A stretch of 64,000 nt of DNA from Desulfuromonadaceae bacterium. GTDB taxonomy: Bacteria; Desulfobacterota; Desulfuromonadia; Geobacterales; Pseudopelobacteraceae. How positions within the stretch are numbered: the stretch's first letter is position 1; every line of letters begins with the position of its first letter. The notes beneath the pieces are model-generated. The model saw nothing but the letters and a program-made list of their open reading frames with translations. It searched no databases and was not told the DNA's origin. Shown here one piece after another: positions 18,221-27,887 of this stretch. A program made the translations under genes and the position numbers. The stretch spans positions 1 through 64,000 of the forward strand of contig JAQTXD010000008.1 of the NCBI GenBank assembly GCA_028688955.1, in the 5' to 3' direction.

Positions 18221-18523
18221 ATGATGAGAAAAAATGTTATTTTGGCAACAGTTGCAGTAAGCATTGGCATGATGTCAGCGGCCGCATTTGCAACAGGAAA
18301 CAGCGGCGAAGCAATTTTTAAGGCAAAATGTGCTGCCTGCCATCCTGATGGTGGCAATATCATGAACCCTAAAGAGACTCTCAAGGGGATTAAAGACACC
18401 AAGATAATCACCACTAAAATTCGCAAGGGTGGCGGTGGAATGCCGGTGTTCGATACCAAGACAATTTCAGATGCTGACGCAAAACAGCTTGCCGGGTACA
18501 TTGTAAAGACCTTCAAAAAGTAG
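18221..18523 (+). CDS. Periplasmic c-type cytochrome (class I, monoheme)
   Basis: Signal peptide MMRKNVILATVAVSIGMMSAAAFA; CAACH heme motif; distal GGGGMPVF; ADAKQLAGYIVKTFKK. AAGGAG upstream. Confidence 0.92.
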   Translation: MMRKNVILATVAVSIGMMSAAAFATGNSGEAIFKAKCAACHPDGGNIMNPKETLKGIKDTKIITTKIRKGGGGMPVFDTKTISDADAKQLAGYIVKTFKK

Positions 18524-18530
18524 CCTGATC

Positions 18531-18563
18531 CACCGGGGAGATTCAGTTTGAATCTCCCCGGTG
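18531..18563. terminator. CACCGGGGAGATT/AATCTCCCCGGTG perfect 13-bp hairpin after the cytochrome gene
   Basis: Inverted repeat seen directly; no clear T-run. Confidence 0.55.
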
Positions 18564-18655
18564 CCCATCCGCACGTACAGATCCCTTCGTACATTATTTA
18601 TCCTGCTGGCCTTGATAATCACCGATATCCATTACGCAATTGACAGGATGTAACT

Positions 18656-19039
18656 ATGAAAACAGCAATTTTGATGATGGCACACGGTAGCCGCATTGCA
18701 GAAGCAAATGACGCCGCTCGAGAAGTCGCTGCCATGGTAAAGGAAATGACCCCATTTGAAATTGTAGAGGTGTCGTTCCGGGAACTGCATGAACCAAACA
18801 TTCAACAGGGGATTGATGCCTGCGTAGCCCGTGGAGCCGAGCGCATTCTGCTGATGCCGTATTTTCTTTTCATGGGTGCTCATGTTCAGCATGACCTTCC
18901 TGATGAAATTAAAGAAGCCCAGAAGCGTCATCCCGGCCTGATCATGGAGATGGGTGGTCATCTGGGTGCACACCGTAAATTGGCAGAGATCGAGACCGAG
19001 CGGATTCGCGAATCTCTGGAAAGGCTGGGGTGGAACTGA
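18656..19039 (+). CDS. cbiX: Sirohydrochlorin cobaltochelatase, short CbiX type
   Basis: MMAHGSRIAEAND, LMPYFLFMGAHVQHDLP. Confidence 0.9.
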   Translation: MKTAILMMAHGSRIAEANDAAREVAAMVKEMTPFEIVEVSFRELHEPNIQQGIDACVARGAERILLMPYFLFMGAHVQHDLPDEIKEAQKRHPGLIMEMGGHLGAHRKLAEIETERIRESLERLGWN

Positions 19040-19677
19040 TGGACTCTCTGAGTATGAAACCGGAGGCGATCGAAGTAGAGTCGTTCCGCATCATTGATGC
19101 CGAAGCGGGCAACCATGGCTGGCCTGATTCGGAATGGCAGGTTGTCCGTCGCGCAATACATACCAGCGCCGATTTTGAATATTCCCAGGCCATGGTTTTC
19201 TCTGATGATGCTATTGAAAAAGCGGTTGCCGCCATCTCGAGTGGCGCAGGCATTGTTACCGACACGAACATGGCGCTTTCCGGCATAAGCAAACCCCGCC
19301 TGACTCCACTCGGCTGCAAAATATCCTGCCATGTCGCCGACCCGGATATTGCCGTTCAGGCAAAAGCCGAAGGCATTACCCGCTCAATTGCAGCCATGCG
19401 CAAAGCGGTTGCCAACCCGCATAACCGCATCTTTGTTATCGGAAACGCCCCGACAGCCCTGTTCGAATTGCTCCGCCTTATTGAAGCCGGTGCGGCAAAA
19501 CCGGATCTAATCATCGGGCTTCCGGTCGGCTTTGTTGGAGCGGAGGAGAGTAAAAATGCTCTGGCCGCCGGCACCCACGATATCCCGTTCATCACCAACA
19601 TCGGGCGGAAGGGAGGCTCCAATGTGGCAGCCGCAGTTGTGAATGCTCTCGGCATCCTTGCTGTTCCGCAACAGTGA
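19030..19677 (+). CDS. cbiC: Precorrin-8X/cobalt-precorrin-8 methylmutase
   Basis: RRAIHTSADFEYSQAMVFS, DTNMALSGI, GNAPTALFELLRLIE, LPVGFVGAEESKNAL. Confidence 0.95.
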   Translation: MELMDSLSMKPEAIEVESFRIIDAEAGNHGWPDSEWQVVRRAIHTSADFEYSQAMVFSDDAIEKAVAAISSGAGIVTDTNMALSGISKPRLTPLGCKISCHVADPDIAVQAKAEGITRSIAAMRKAVANPHNRIFVIGNAPTALFELLRLIEAGAAKPDLIIGLPVGFVGAEESKNALAAGTHDIPFITNIGRKGGSNVAAAVVNALGILAVPQQ

Positions 19678-20738
19678 AAATGGAGCTTCGCTCAGGATAC
19701 ACAACAGGCGCGTGCGCTGCAGCAGCGTGCAAAGGCGCAGTACTGATGCTGACAACCCAGGCTATTGCATTCGAGGTCAGTATTGATCTTCCGACGGGGG
19801 CCAGCGCTCAGTTCCAATTGCATGGCCAGTCATTTTCGGAGGGCACGGCAACCTGCTTTGTCGTAAAAGATGCCGGTGATGATCCGGATATAACCAATGG
19901 AGCGGAGGTACACGCCCTGGTTTCAGTGCTTCAGGGGGCCACCGGTAAAAATGTCGACATTTCAGGCGGAAGAGGCATAGGCATTGTAACCAAGCCAGGG
20001 TTGGCAATTCCACCGGGCGAATGGGCCATAAATCCGATACCACGAAAAATGATCGAGCAATCTGTTCACTCCGTTCAATTAGAGTTCAATACTCATCATG
20101 CATTCCACATTGAAGTTTCAATTCCTGATGGCGAAGAGCGGGCAAAAAAGACACTCAACGCCCGGCTGGGAATCATGGGCGGACTTTCGATTCTTGGTAC
20201 TACCGGCATTGTCCGACCCATTTCAGCCAAGGCGTGGACCGATACAATTGACGCGTCCATCGATGTTGCAAAAGCCTGCAATTGCCCAACAGTCGTATTA
20301 TCCACTGGCCGCAGCAGCGAAATGGCAGCTCAGCAGCATCTTCCCCACCTTCCTGAAGAGGCCTTCATCATGATGGGTGATCATGTTGCCTATGCCTTGC
20401 AGGCATGTAGTAAACGTGGTTTCAATCAACCGATAATCGCCTGCCAATTTGCAAAGCTGTTGAAAATTGCCTGCGGCTATAAGAATACACATGCAGCGGC
20501 ATCAGAGCTTGACCTTGCCGTGCTGCACGACTGGGCACACGCGGGGCGGATTTCCCAGGAGTACTTGTCAATTATTTCAAAGGCTAACACTGCCAGGGAA
20601 ATTGCAATAGCAACAGGCTTTGATAAAACCCTGATGGAGATTGTAGCCAATCGTGCCAGACATGCTGCAACGGTTCACGCACTCGGCATTCAATTACACA
20701 CTCTACTCTGTGGATATGATGGCACTGTTTATGCTTAA
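19674..20738 (+). CDS. cbiD: Cobalt-precorrin-5B (C1)-methyltransferase
   Basis: LRSGYTTGACAAAACKGA, DDPDITNGAEVHA, GRGIGIVTKPGLAIPPGEWAINPIPRKMI, GLSILGTTGIVRPIS. Confidence 0.96.
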   Translation: MKMELRSGYTTGACAAAACKGAVLMLTTQAIAFEVSIDLPTGASAQFQLHGQSFSEGTATCFVVKDAGDDPDITNGAEVHALVSVLQGATGKNVDISGGRGIGIVTKPGLAIPPGEWAINPIPRKMIEQSVHSVQLEFNTHHAFHIEVSIPDGEERAKKTLNARLGIMGGLSILGTTGIVRPISAKAWTDTIDASIDVAKACNCPTVVLSTGRSSEMAAQQHLPHLPEEAFIMMGDHVAYALQACSKRGFNQPIIACQFAKLLKIACGYKNTHAAASELDLAVLHDWAHAGRISQEYLSIISKANTAREIAIATGFDKTLMEIVANRARHAATVHALGIQLHTLLCGYDGTVYA

Positions 20739-20881
20739 ATAAATTACCGGCAACAGTTCATTGTGACGCACTGGCGGGCTTGACAGCATCGTCTTAATAA
20801 AGTTACGATCAAACCCCGGCGAGTGTCAGAAGATTCTGTTGCACGTTACTGTAAGCTACCAGCATTTTTTCCAGGTGTTGT

Positions 20882-21472
20882 ATGACGATGTCCCACCGCT
20901 ATATAACGTCACTTTTTATGACGGCAGTCTACCTGCTGATTGTGTTCAGCCCGCTGACTCCGCTTGCCATGCAGTCAAAGATGATTGCTCATGCAGTCAC
21001 GGGTGAATGTTCCGGTGATTGCAAAATTGACGGCTGTTCACTGGAGCGGAGCGCGAATCACACCTGTTGTTGTTGGCAAAAAAAACAACACTTACGAGAC
21101 GATACCCACCGGCATGACATGGCCAAGACAGTTGTCACTCCACCTGGACCACCGGCAAAAAACACATGGAAAAAATCCAGCTGTTGCAATGAACCGGCAT
21201 CAGATTCCCACACAAGTTTAGACGAGACATCATCAGTTTCGGCCACCCCTGCCGAATCGTCAACAGGGGCCATCGTCACCAGCAGCCCCTGTGGTACCGG
21301 CAAGCTTTTTGACCTGTTGAACAGTGAACAAGCCCAACACATTCCCTATTTCTTTGTCGATGGGATCCCTTCGCCAGAGCAAACCCCCCTCACCGCTTCC
21401 CCCCCCGGTTTCCTGACCTCACGATATGGAGATCCACCTGATCTGCCTCCACAAGTCCGTTTTATCTCCTAG
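20882..21472 (+). CDS. Cys-rich membrane-anchored protein, paralogue 2 (GECSGDCKIDGCSLERSANHTCCCWQKKQ)
   Basis: Same architecture as ORFs at 16921 and 27360; C-terminal SSPCGTGKLF...SRYGDPPDLPPQ. Confidence 0.8.
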   Translation: MTMSHRYITSLFMTAVYLLIVFSPLTPLAMQSKMIAHAVTGECSGDCKIDGCSLERSANHTCCCWQKKQHLRDDTHRHDMAKTVVTPPGPPAKNTWKKSSCCNEPASDSHTSLDETSSVSATPAESSTGAIVTSSPCGTGKLFDLLNSEQAQHIPYFFVDGIPSPEQTPLTASPPGFLTSRYGDPPDLPPQVRFIS

Positions 21473-21761
21473 TCAGAGTCATATCATTTCCGTCTGAGAA
21501 CCATTACCGCTTAATGCCGTACTCACGTGTAATTTGTATTGAGTTCGTGTGCATATGGATAAAGTGTGAACATCAATGGTTGCATGGGTCTATCGTTTTT
21601 GTTTGGCGTTGTCCGATTGAATGGCGATGTCATCATTACAGATTGTGTTTGTACGGTTTGGCTGACAGGACAAGGAACAATATTCACTCGTGCAGGTACT
21701 GATACGGTGCTGACACCATCTTTGGCGGTGAATCGTAAAAGGGCATATTGATAGGTCATAC

Positions 21762-22469
21762 ATGAAACAGAGAGTAACCACACATATCAAACGAGAAAAG
21801 GCTATCGGGCTTGCTGCCGCCATAGCACTGCACTCCGTTGTGCTCTATTTTCTGTTAAGCTATCACATCATTCCGCCGCCTTCAGAGGCTCTAACCGTGT
21901 TTGTAAACTACGTCAATCTTACAGCACCCGCCAACGTCACCGCGCCGACACAACAAAAACCAGTTTTGACGAAACAAGAGAGCCCTCAGGCACCCGTGCC
22001 CACAGCACCAAAGATACTGGCAAGCGAAGCACCGATTATTTCAAAATCCGAACCGGTTGTACCGGCGCCGCCCGTGACCAGAATACAACCGATTCCGGTG
22101 CAGATGAGTGCCCCTGTTGTGTCCAGACCGGTAATTGCACCATCTCCACATGAAGGCGGCACCCAGATGCCGCAGACGGTACACCTGAGTGGAGAGCTGT
22201 CGGTCGCCTGTACGGACCGCACAGCGCCTTCGTATCCAAAGCAATCAATCCGGCTCGGCGAGCAGGGTAAAACAATACTGCTGGTTGAGCTGAACGAACT
22301 CGGCCACGTAACCAATGTCGAAATAAAGACAAAATCCGGCTTCCCCCGCCTGGATGAAGCAGCCGTCAATGCCGTAAAGACATGGCGATGCAACCCGGCA
22401 AAAAGAAATGGTGTAGCAGTTCGCTCCATTGCTTTGCAACCATTCAATTTCACACTTAAAGGACGCTGA
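21762..22469 (+). CDS. tonB: TonB family energy transducer
   Basis: N-terminal TM, Pro-rich linker, C-terminal PSYPKQSIRLGEQGKTILLVELNELGHVTNVEIKTKSGFPRLDEAAVNAVKTWR. Confidence 0.93.
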   Translation: MKQRVTTHIKREKAIGLAAAIALHSVVLYFLLSYHIIPPPSEALTVFVNYVNLTAPANVTAPTQQKPVLTKQESPQAPVPTAPKILASEAPIISKSEPVVPAPPVTRIQPIPVQMSAPVVSRPVIAPSPHEGGTQMPQTVHLSGELSVACTDRTAPSYPKQSIRLGEQGKTILLVELNELGHVTNVEIKTKSGFPRLDEAAVNAVKTWRCNPAKRNGVAVRSIALQPFNFTLKGR

Positions 22470-22470
22470 C

Positions 22471-23202
22471 ATGGATCAGAGACTCGGTTTTGCACATTTT
22501 ATTTCTCAAACTGATGCCGTCGGCATGACGGTGCTTCTGCTTCTGGTGGGCATGTCCCTGGCCAGCTGGTATCTTATCCTGACAAGGACTCTTGCCAACC
22601 TATACGCTCGGAAACGTGCCGACCTGTTTCTCAAGCAATTCTGGGAAGCGGATTCCCTCCAGGACATGGAGAAATTGCTGCAGAATTCTGAAGCGGATAA
22701 CGCCTTTGCAGATCTTGCCAACCAGGCGTTGACAGCGGGACGGGACGGCAGTCGGCACGGTGTTCAAAAACTGGCCTCGGCCGGTGGCCTCTCCGAGTTT
22801 GTTACCCGCGCACTGCGCAACAGCCTTGAGCAGGAGTCTGCACGCAGCGAAACAGGTTTGACGGTTTTAGCAACCGCTGGATCAGCTGCACCCTATATCG
22901 GGCTGTTCGGCACGGTCTGGGGAATTTATCACGCCCTAGTATTTATCGGCATAAGCGGTCAGGGAACGCTGGACAAGGTCGCCGGCCCTGTTGGGGAAGC
23001 GCTGATAATGACTGCCGTCGGTCTTGGTGTCGCAATTCCAGCAGTATTGGCTTACAACTCGTTCAACCGCCGCAACCGAATCTGGCTTGCCCGACTGGAC
23101 GGCTTTGCCCATGACCTGTACACACTTGTCACCGTTGGAGAGAAAGCCGGCACCGAGTCTTCTCCAGATCTGCGGCAGACAAACGACGTAGTGGCCCGAT
23201 AA
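22471..23202 (+). CDS. exbB: MotA/TolQ/ExbB proton channel protein
   Basis: LATAGSAAPYIGLFGTVWGIYHALVFI and AVGLGVAIPAVLAYNSFNR. Confidence 0.95.
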   Translation: MDQRLGFAHFISQTDAVGMTVLLLLVGMSLASWYLILTRTLANLYARKRADLFLKQFWEADSLQDMEKLLQNSEADNAFADLANQALTAGRDGSRHGVQKLASAGGLSEFVTRALRNSLEQESARSETGLTVLATAGSAAPYIGLFGTVWGIYHALVFIGISGQGTLDKVAGPVGEALIMTAVGLGVAIPAVLAYNSFNRRNRIWLARLDGFAHDLYTLVTVGEKAGTESSPDLRQTNDVVAR

Positions 23203-23213
23203 AGGAGGAGATC

Positions 23214-23636
23214 ATGGCAATCGGAAGCTTTAATCAACGCCGCCAACAGGGGCCGATCTCAGACATGAACATGGTGCCCATGGTTGATGTCATGCTGGTG
23301 CTGCTGGTTATTTTCATCATTACAGCGCCGTTGCTGACTCATGCAGTTAAGGTGGATCTGCCCAAAGCCTCAAGCGCTGCCAACATTACCAAGCCTGAGC
23401 ATATCCAGCTAGGTATTCGCAAAGACGGCTCGCTCTTCTGGAATGGCGAAATGGTTCCAGCCACTTCGTTACCGGTACGCTTTGCCGCCGAAGCGAAGCG
23501 TGATCCGCAGCCCGAGTTGCATATCCGCGCCGACCGACAGGCATACTATGAGCTGGTAGCCCAGGTTATGTCCAGCGCAACCAAAGCGGGGATTGTGCGA
23601 ATCGGCTTTGTAACAGACCCAACAGCAGCTCAATAA
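23214..23636 (+). CDS. exbD: ExbD/TolR biopolymer transport protein
   Basis: ISDMNMVPMVDVMLVLLVIFIITAPLLTHAVKVDLPKASS. Confidence 0.95.
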   Translation: MAIGSFNQRRQQGPISDMNMVPMVDVMLVLLVIFIITAPLLTHAVKVDLPKASSAANITKPEHIQLGIRKDGSLFWNGEMVPATSLPVRFAAEAKRDPQPELHIRADRQAYYELVAQVMSSATKAGIVRIGFVTDPTAAQ

Positions 23637-23659
23637 CAAATTTGTAAAGAGAGACCAAC

Positions 23660-25870
23660 ATGACCATGCTCCACACCTTACTGCCCCTCGCAGTCATAGT
23701 CGCTCTGCTGGCACCAACTGCACGCGCCGAGAATGTTCAGGAGTTGCCGGAAATCGTTATCTCCGGGACACAGGAAGAGTCCTCAAACTCATCTCTCGGT
23801 GCAGCCAGACTTAATGACGCAGTCCTGGCACCACAGCGAACGGCAACCAGTGACAGTGCGCACCTTTTGCAAGACATCCCCGGCGTAAGTCTCAATGGTG
23901 CCGGTGGTATATCGAGCCTTCCTGCAATCCACGGCCTGGCAGATGACCGGATACGCATTCAGGTTGATGGTATGGATTTGATGTCTGCATGTCCCAATCA
24001 CATGAATTCGGCCCTTTCCTATATCGACCCGACGAAGGTCGCGGTTGTCACCGTGTTTGCCGGCATCACTCCGGTCAGCGTTGGCGGTGACAGTGTTGGC
24101 GGTTCAATTCAGGTAAAGTCCGCTCCGCCCGAATTTGCTCCCACCGGCGAGAATGTCACCATCAAGGGGCAGGCGGGTACATTTTTTCGCAGCAACGGTA
24201 ATGCCTTTGGCTACAATTTTGGCGCCACGCTTATGGGACGAAACGCCAACGTGTCCTACAGCGAATCCCATACCCAATCAGACAATTACAAAGCCGGAAG
24301 AGCATTTAAGCCTGTCTCCCAGGGGCACGAAGGCGGCCCCTTGATTCCCGGCAATGTAGTCGGGTCATCCGCTTATGACGGGGCAATAAACAGGTCAATT
24401 GGCCTGGCACTGCGACATGAGAACCATTTGCTCCAACTTGACGCAAGCATGCAGGAGGTAGGTTTTGAAGGGTTTCCCAACCAGCGCATGGACATGACTA
24501 ACAACAGAAACACACTCTTCAACCTTCACTACACCGGTCAGTTTGGATGGGGTGACCTTGAAGCACGAGCCTTCCACCAAGACACCCGGCACAAAATGGA
24601 TATGGGAACGGATCGTTTTTTCTACGGCACCGGTATGCCCATGGAATCCAAGGCCAAAACCAACGGGATGTTACTCTCGGGAAACATTGTACTTACTGAG
24701 CAGGATACTCTGCGGGTTGGATCAGAATATCAAAATTACACCCTCTACGACTGGTGGCCTCCGGTTGGCGGTTCAATGGGGCCAAATGCATTTTGGAATG
24801 TTGACTACGGCCAGCGGGATAAAATCGATTTTTTTGGCGAATTGGAAACACAATGGAATCCCCAATGGCTCAGCCAGGTGGGTGTTCGCAGCGATATTGT
24901 CCTAACCAATGCAGCACCCGTGCAGGGTTACGACAACGGCCTCGCCGGAATTTGGGGCAACGACGCGGCAGCCTTCAATGCACAGAACCGCAAACACACC
25001 GACTTCAATTGGGATGTGACCGCTCTCGCACGCTATACGCCGACCACGACACAGACGTATGAAGCCGGATACGCACGCAAATCCCGCTCACCGAATCTCT
25101 ACCAGCGCTACCCCTGGGCAACAAATGCAATGGCAGCATTGATGAACAACATTGCCGGTGATGGCAACGGCTACATCGGCAATAATGACCTGAAATCTGA
25201 AGTAGCCAACACCGTAAGCGTGACCGGCGATTGGCATGATACTGAAAAGAAAAAATGGGGACTGAAGGGGACAGGGTACTACACCTACGTTCAGGATTAT
25301 ATGGATGCACAACGCTGCGACTCTGGACAGTGCAGCGCTGCCAATGGGTCTGTCAGTTCCGGCTTTGTGCTGCTCCAATATGTGAATCAAACAGCTCAAC
25401 TCTATGGATTCGACCTGTCTGGCAACCTCCTTCTTTCTGAATCCGACGACTACGGGAGTTTCACCGGTACCGGCCTGCTCAATTATGTCCGGGGTGAAAA
25501 CCGGACGACAGGCGACAATCTCTACAATGTTATGCCGCTCAACGTGAAGCTCGCGGTAGTGCATCGCCGGGGAGGCTGGTCCACAACTGCCGAATTCCAG
25601 GCGGTAGATGATAAGCGGCACGTGTCACAGGTACGAAACGAGATGCAGACCGGTGGCTACAGCCTGTTTAATCTGCGCAGCAGCTACGAGTGGAAATACG
25701 CCCGCCTTGATGTCGGTATCGAGAATATCTTTAACCGTTTCTACTCAATGCCATTGGGTGGAGCGTACGTCGGCCAGGGAGCTTCAATGACAACCAACGG
25801 TATACCGTGGGGTGTTCCCGTTCCGGGCATGGGTCGCTCGTTCAACGCATCTCTGAACGCACACTTTTGA
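23660..25870 (+). CDS. TonB-dependent receptor, OprC/NosA-like (putative copper receptor)
   Basis: Plug IHGLADDRIRIQVDGMDLMSACPNHMNSALSYIDPTKVAVVTVFAGITPVSVGGDSVGGSI with C111xxxM115; H311xM313 in RHKMDMGTDRF. Both motifs read from the translation. Confidence 0.9.
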   Translation: MTMLHTLLPLAVIVALLAPTARAENVQELPEIVISGTQEESSNSSLGAARLNDAVLAPQRTATSDSAHLLQDIPGVSLNGAGGISSLPAIHGLADDRIRIQVDGMDLMSACPNHMNSALSYIDPTKVAVVTVFAGITPVSVGGDSVGGSIQVKSAPPEFAPTGENVTIKGQAGTFFRSNGNAFGYNFGATLMGRNANVSYSESHTQSDNYKAGRAFKPVSQGHEGGPLIPGNVVGSSAYDGAINRSIGLALRHENHLLQLDASMQEVGFEGFPNQRMDMTNNRNTLFNLHYTGQFGWGDLEARAFHQDTRHKMDMGTDRFFYGTGMPMESKAKTNGMLLSGNIVLTEQDTLRVGSEYQNYTLYDWWPPVGGSMGPNAFWNVDYGQRDKIDFFGELETQWNPQWLSQVGVRSDIVLTNAAPVQGYDNGLAGIWGNDAAAFNAQNRKHTDFNWDVTALARYTPTTTQTYEAGYARKSRSPNLYQRYPWATNAMAALMNNIAGDGNGYIGNNDLKSEVANTVSVTGDWHDTEKKKWGLKGTGYYTYVQDYMDAQRCDSGQCSAANGSVSSGFVLLQYVNQTAQLYGFDLSGNLLLSESDDYGSFTGTGLLNYVRGENRTTGDNLYNVMPLNVKLAVVHRRGGWSTTAEFQAVDDKRHVSQVRNEMQTGGYSLFNLRSSYEWKYARLDVGIENIFNRFYSMPLGGAYVGQGASMTTNGIPWGVPVPGMGRSFNASLNAHF

Positions 25871-25896
25871 TATATCCAACAGAAAAGGGAATATCC

Positions 25897-27354
25897 ATGA
25901 ATATCAACCATAGCTTCCTCAATAAACACGGATTCATCATAATTATAACAGCCGTGGTCGCGCTATCATCGGGGGGATGCAGTAACGACGGCCCGGCAAT
26001 TGAGGCACATCCGCAGGTGATCACCTTCGCAGCTCCTCCTGTGCCAAACAGTGGAGACCATACCGCGACCGTAGTGGCAACAGCCAGCTCCAACCTGGCA
26101 GTCATCTACGGCAGTAGTACCCCGGCAATTTGTTCCGTTGACAGCAGGACAGGTGTTGTAACCGGCACAATGTCAGGCACCTGCACGGTCACCGCAAATC
26201 AGTCAGGAAACACGCACTACGCCCCGGCAGCGCAAGCAACTCAGGACATCACCTTCAACTTGAGTCAAGCCATTACCTTTGCTGAACCACCAACTCTGAG
26301 CCAGTTTGATACGGCAACTGTTTCAGCTACGACAACCTCCGCCCTTCCGGTAAGTTACAGCAGCACAACTCCATCTGTCTGCTCGGTGAATAGCGGTAGT
26401 GGCCTTGTGACCGCTCTTTTGACCGGTGATTGCATTATTGTCGCAGATGCAGGTTCGCTCCATGCGACACAGACCATCCCGGTTGCTGCACCAACAGGGA
26501 TAACCCTACCCGGTATCCCGGCACAGGTCACAGCAACTGCAGGCACAGCAACAAACACTGTCGAGGTACGTATTGGTGCGACATCAAGCGGCGGCAGTCC
26601 GATCACCGGCTATAGCGTGACCTCCAGTCCGAGCGGAGTTACCGCATCCGGGACGGGATCATCGATAATCGTTTCCTGTCCGACAACGTGTGCAGGCTAC
26701 TCCTTTTCCGTGGCAGCAACCAATACCGCTGGTACTGGTCCGGCATCCGCGCCAGTTGAGGTAATTACGGCCTATAATGTCATCGAGACCTTTTATGAGC
26801 CTGACACCCAGCCCAATAATTCATTGTTTATCGGATCATTCACATTAAATTCCACAACCGGCACGGTAACGGGACTTCATGGCATCTTGAGTGAATCTAT
26901 GACGGGCAGCTCAGCTGTTTATCCGAATGACACCATGACCTGGCTATCGCTCAACAATCAGCTGTCAACAGCACCGGTGACGCTGGGTGGGGTGAGTGGC
27001 CTGCTGGTAACCACGTTCCTGTTGCCGACAACAAATACATTTACAACAGCATATGGTGGCGATGGGTGGGCTCCGGGGACGGGGTATGCGATGTACTACG
27101 GTTTCCCAACAGCCCTCAACCCCAAGGCAGGTGGAGTAGGCAACGCCTATGCCATGATTTTTGTTAACACGGCGAATCCGACGGCTGCGTTGACGCAAGC
27201 ACAAATCGACAAACTCGCCTATGCAGACTGCGCCGCTGGGGGCATGATGAGTTCCGTGTGTATGACCGGAACAACGGTCGCGGGATATGGAACCATCGGT
27301 TCTATGAGTGGACACCCAGTATCTCAGACCATAACAAAAGGAATAACACCATAA
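25897..27354 (+). CDS. Putative lipoprotein with repeated Ig/Fn3-like domains and a Met/Cys-containing C-terminus
   Basis: Lipobox-like VALSSGGC; repeated ITFAxPP...CSVxSxxGxVT modules; Fn3-like ITGYSVTSSPSGVTA; C-terminal DCAAGGMMSSVCMTG. Confidence 0.75.
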   Translation: MNINHSFLNKHGFIIIITAVVALSSGGCSNDGPAIEAHPQVITFAAPPVPNSGDHTATVVATASSNLAVIYGSSTPAICSVDSRTGVVTGTMSGTCTVTANQSGNTHYAPAAQATQDITFNLSQAITFAEPPTLSQFDTATVSATTTSALPVSYSSTTPSVCSVNSGSGLVTALLTGDCIIVADAGSLHATQTIPVAAPTGITLPGIPAQVTATAGTATNTVEVRIGATSSGGSPITGYSVTSSPSGVTASGTGSSIIVSCPTTCAGYSFSVAATNTAGTGPASAPVEVITAYNVIETFYEPDTQPNNSLFIGSFTLNSTTGTVTGLHGILSESMTGSSAVYPNDTMTWLSLNNQLSTAPVTLGGVSGLLVTTFLLPTTNTFTTAYGGDGWAPGTGYAMYYGFPTALNPKAGGVGNAYAMIFVNTANPTAALTQAQIDKLAYADCAAGGMMSSVCMTGTTVAGYGTIGSMSGHPVSQTITKGITP

Positions 27355-27359
27355 ATTTC

Positions 27360-27845
27360 ATGCGTAGACCACCCCGCTGCATACCGGCTCTTGTGCTTGT
27401 CATACTCTACGTGATGATGGTCATAAGTCCGTTTGCACCGATTGCTCTGCAATCAGCTGTCATTGCTCACGCTCTCACAGGGGAATGTGCCAGCGATTGC
27501 TCTATCTGCGGCTGTTCGACCGAGCGTAGTGCCAATCACACCTGCTGTTGCTGGCAGAAAAAAATTCAGGCGGCTCATGCAGAAGAACAGGAGCAACCAG
27601 AATGCTGCAAGAAAAGCCAAACTGGGCAAAAACGTATAAAAGCCATAATCAGCTCCCGTCCCTGCGGTAGCGGTAAAACTGCTGCATTGGTAGGAGTGGG
27701 GCATGGAGATGTTTTCCCGTATTTCTTCAACGCAGATAGCCCTGTCGTGCTGGAGTCACCATTGATTACCAGAAACCCAACTCGCCAGATAGATTGGCTT
27801 GGAGAGCCTCCGGACCAACCACCAAAAATCTCTTGCCGTACCTGA
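27360..27845 (+). CDS. Cys-rich membrane-anchored protein, paralogue 3 (GECASDCSICGCSTERSANHTCCCWQKKI)
   Basis: Same architecture as ORFs at 16921 and 20882; C-terminal SSRPCGSGKTAAL...LGEPPDQPPK. Confidence 0.8.
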   Translation: MRRPPRCIPALVLVILYVMMVISPFAPIALQSAVIAHALTGECASDCSICGCSTERSANHTCCCWQKKIQAAHAEEQEQPECCKKSQTGQKRIKAIISSRPCGSGKTAALVGVGHGDVFPYFFNADSPVVLESPLITRNPTRQIDWLGEPPDQPPKISCRT

Positions 27846-27887
27846 ATTATTTTTCAACGTTCATCAATTCAGAAAAAGGAGAGAGGT

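Noticed and set aside
20739-20881. Possible cobalamin riboswitch downstream of cbiD and upstream of the TonB cluster
   Set aside because: No B12-box-like GCCACTG core was recognised by eye, and the region is short. A covariance-model scan would be needed before any claim.
23660-25870. Calling the receptor BtuB because of the neighbouring cbi genes
   Set aside because: The CPNHM and HKM motifs match copper-receptor signatures better, and no specific BtuB feature was recognised.
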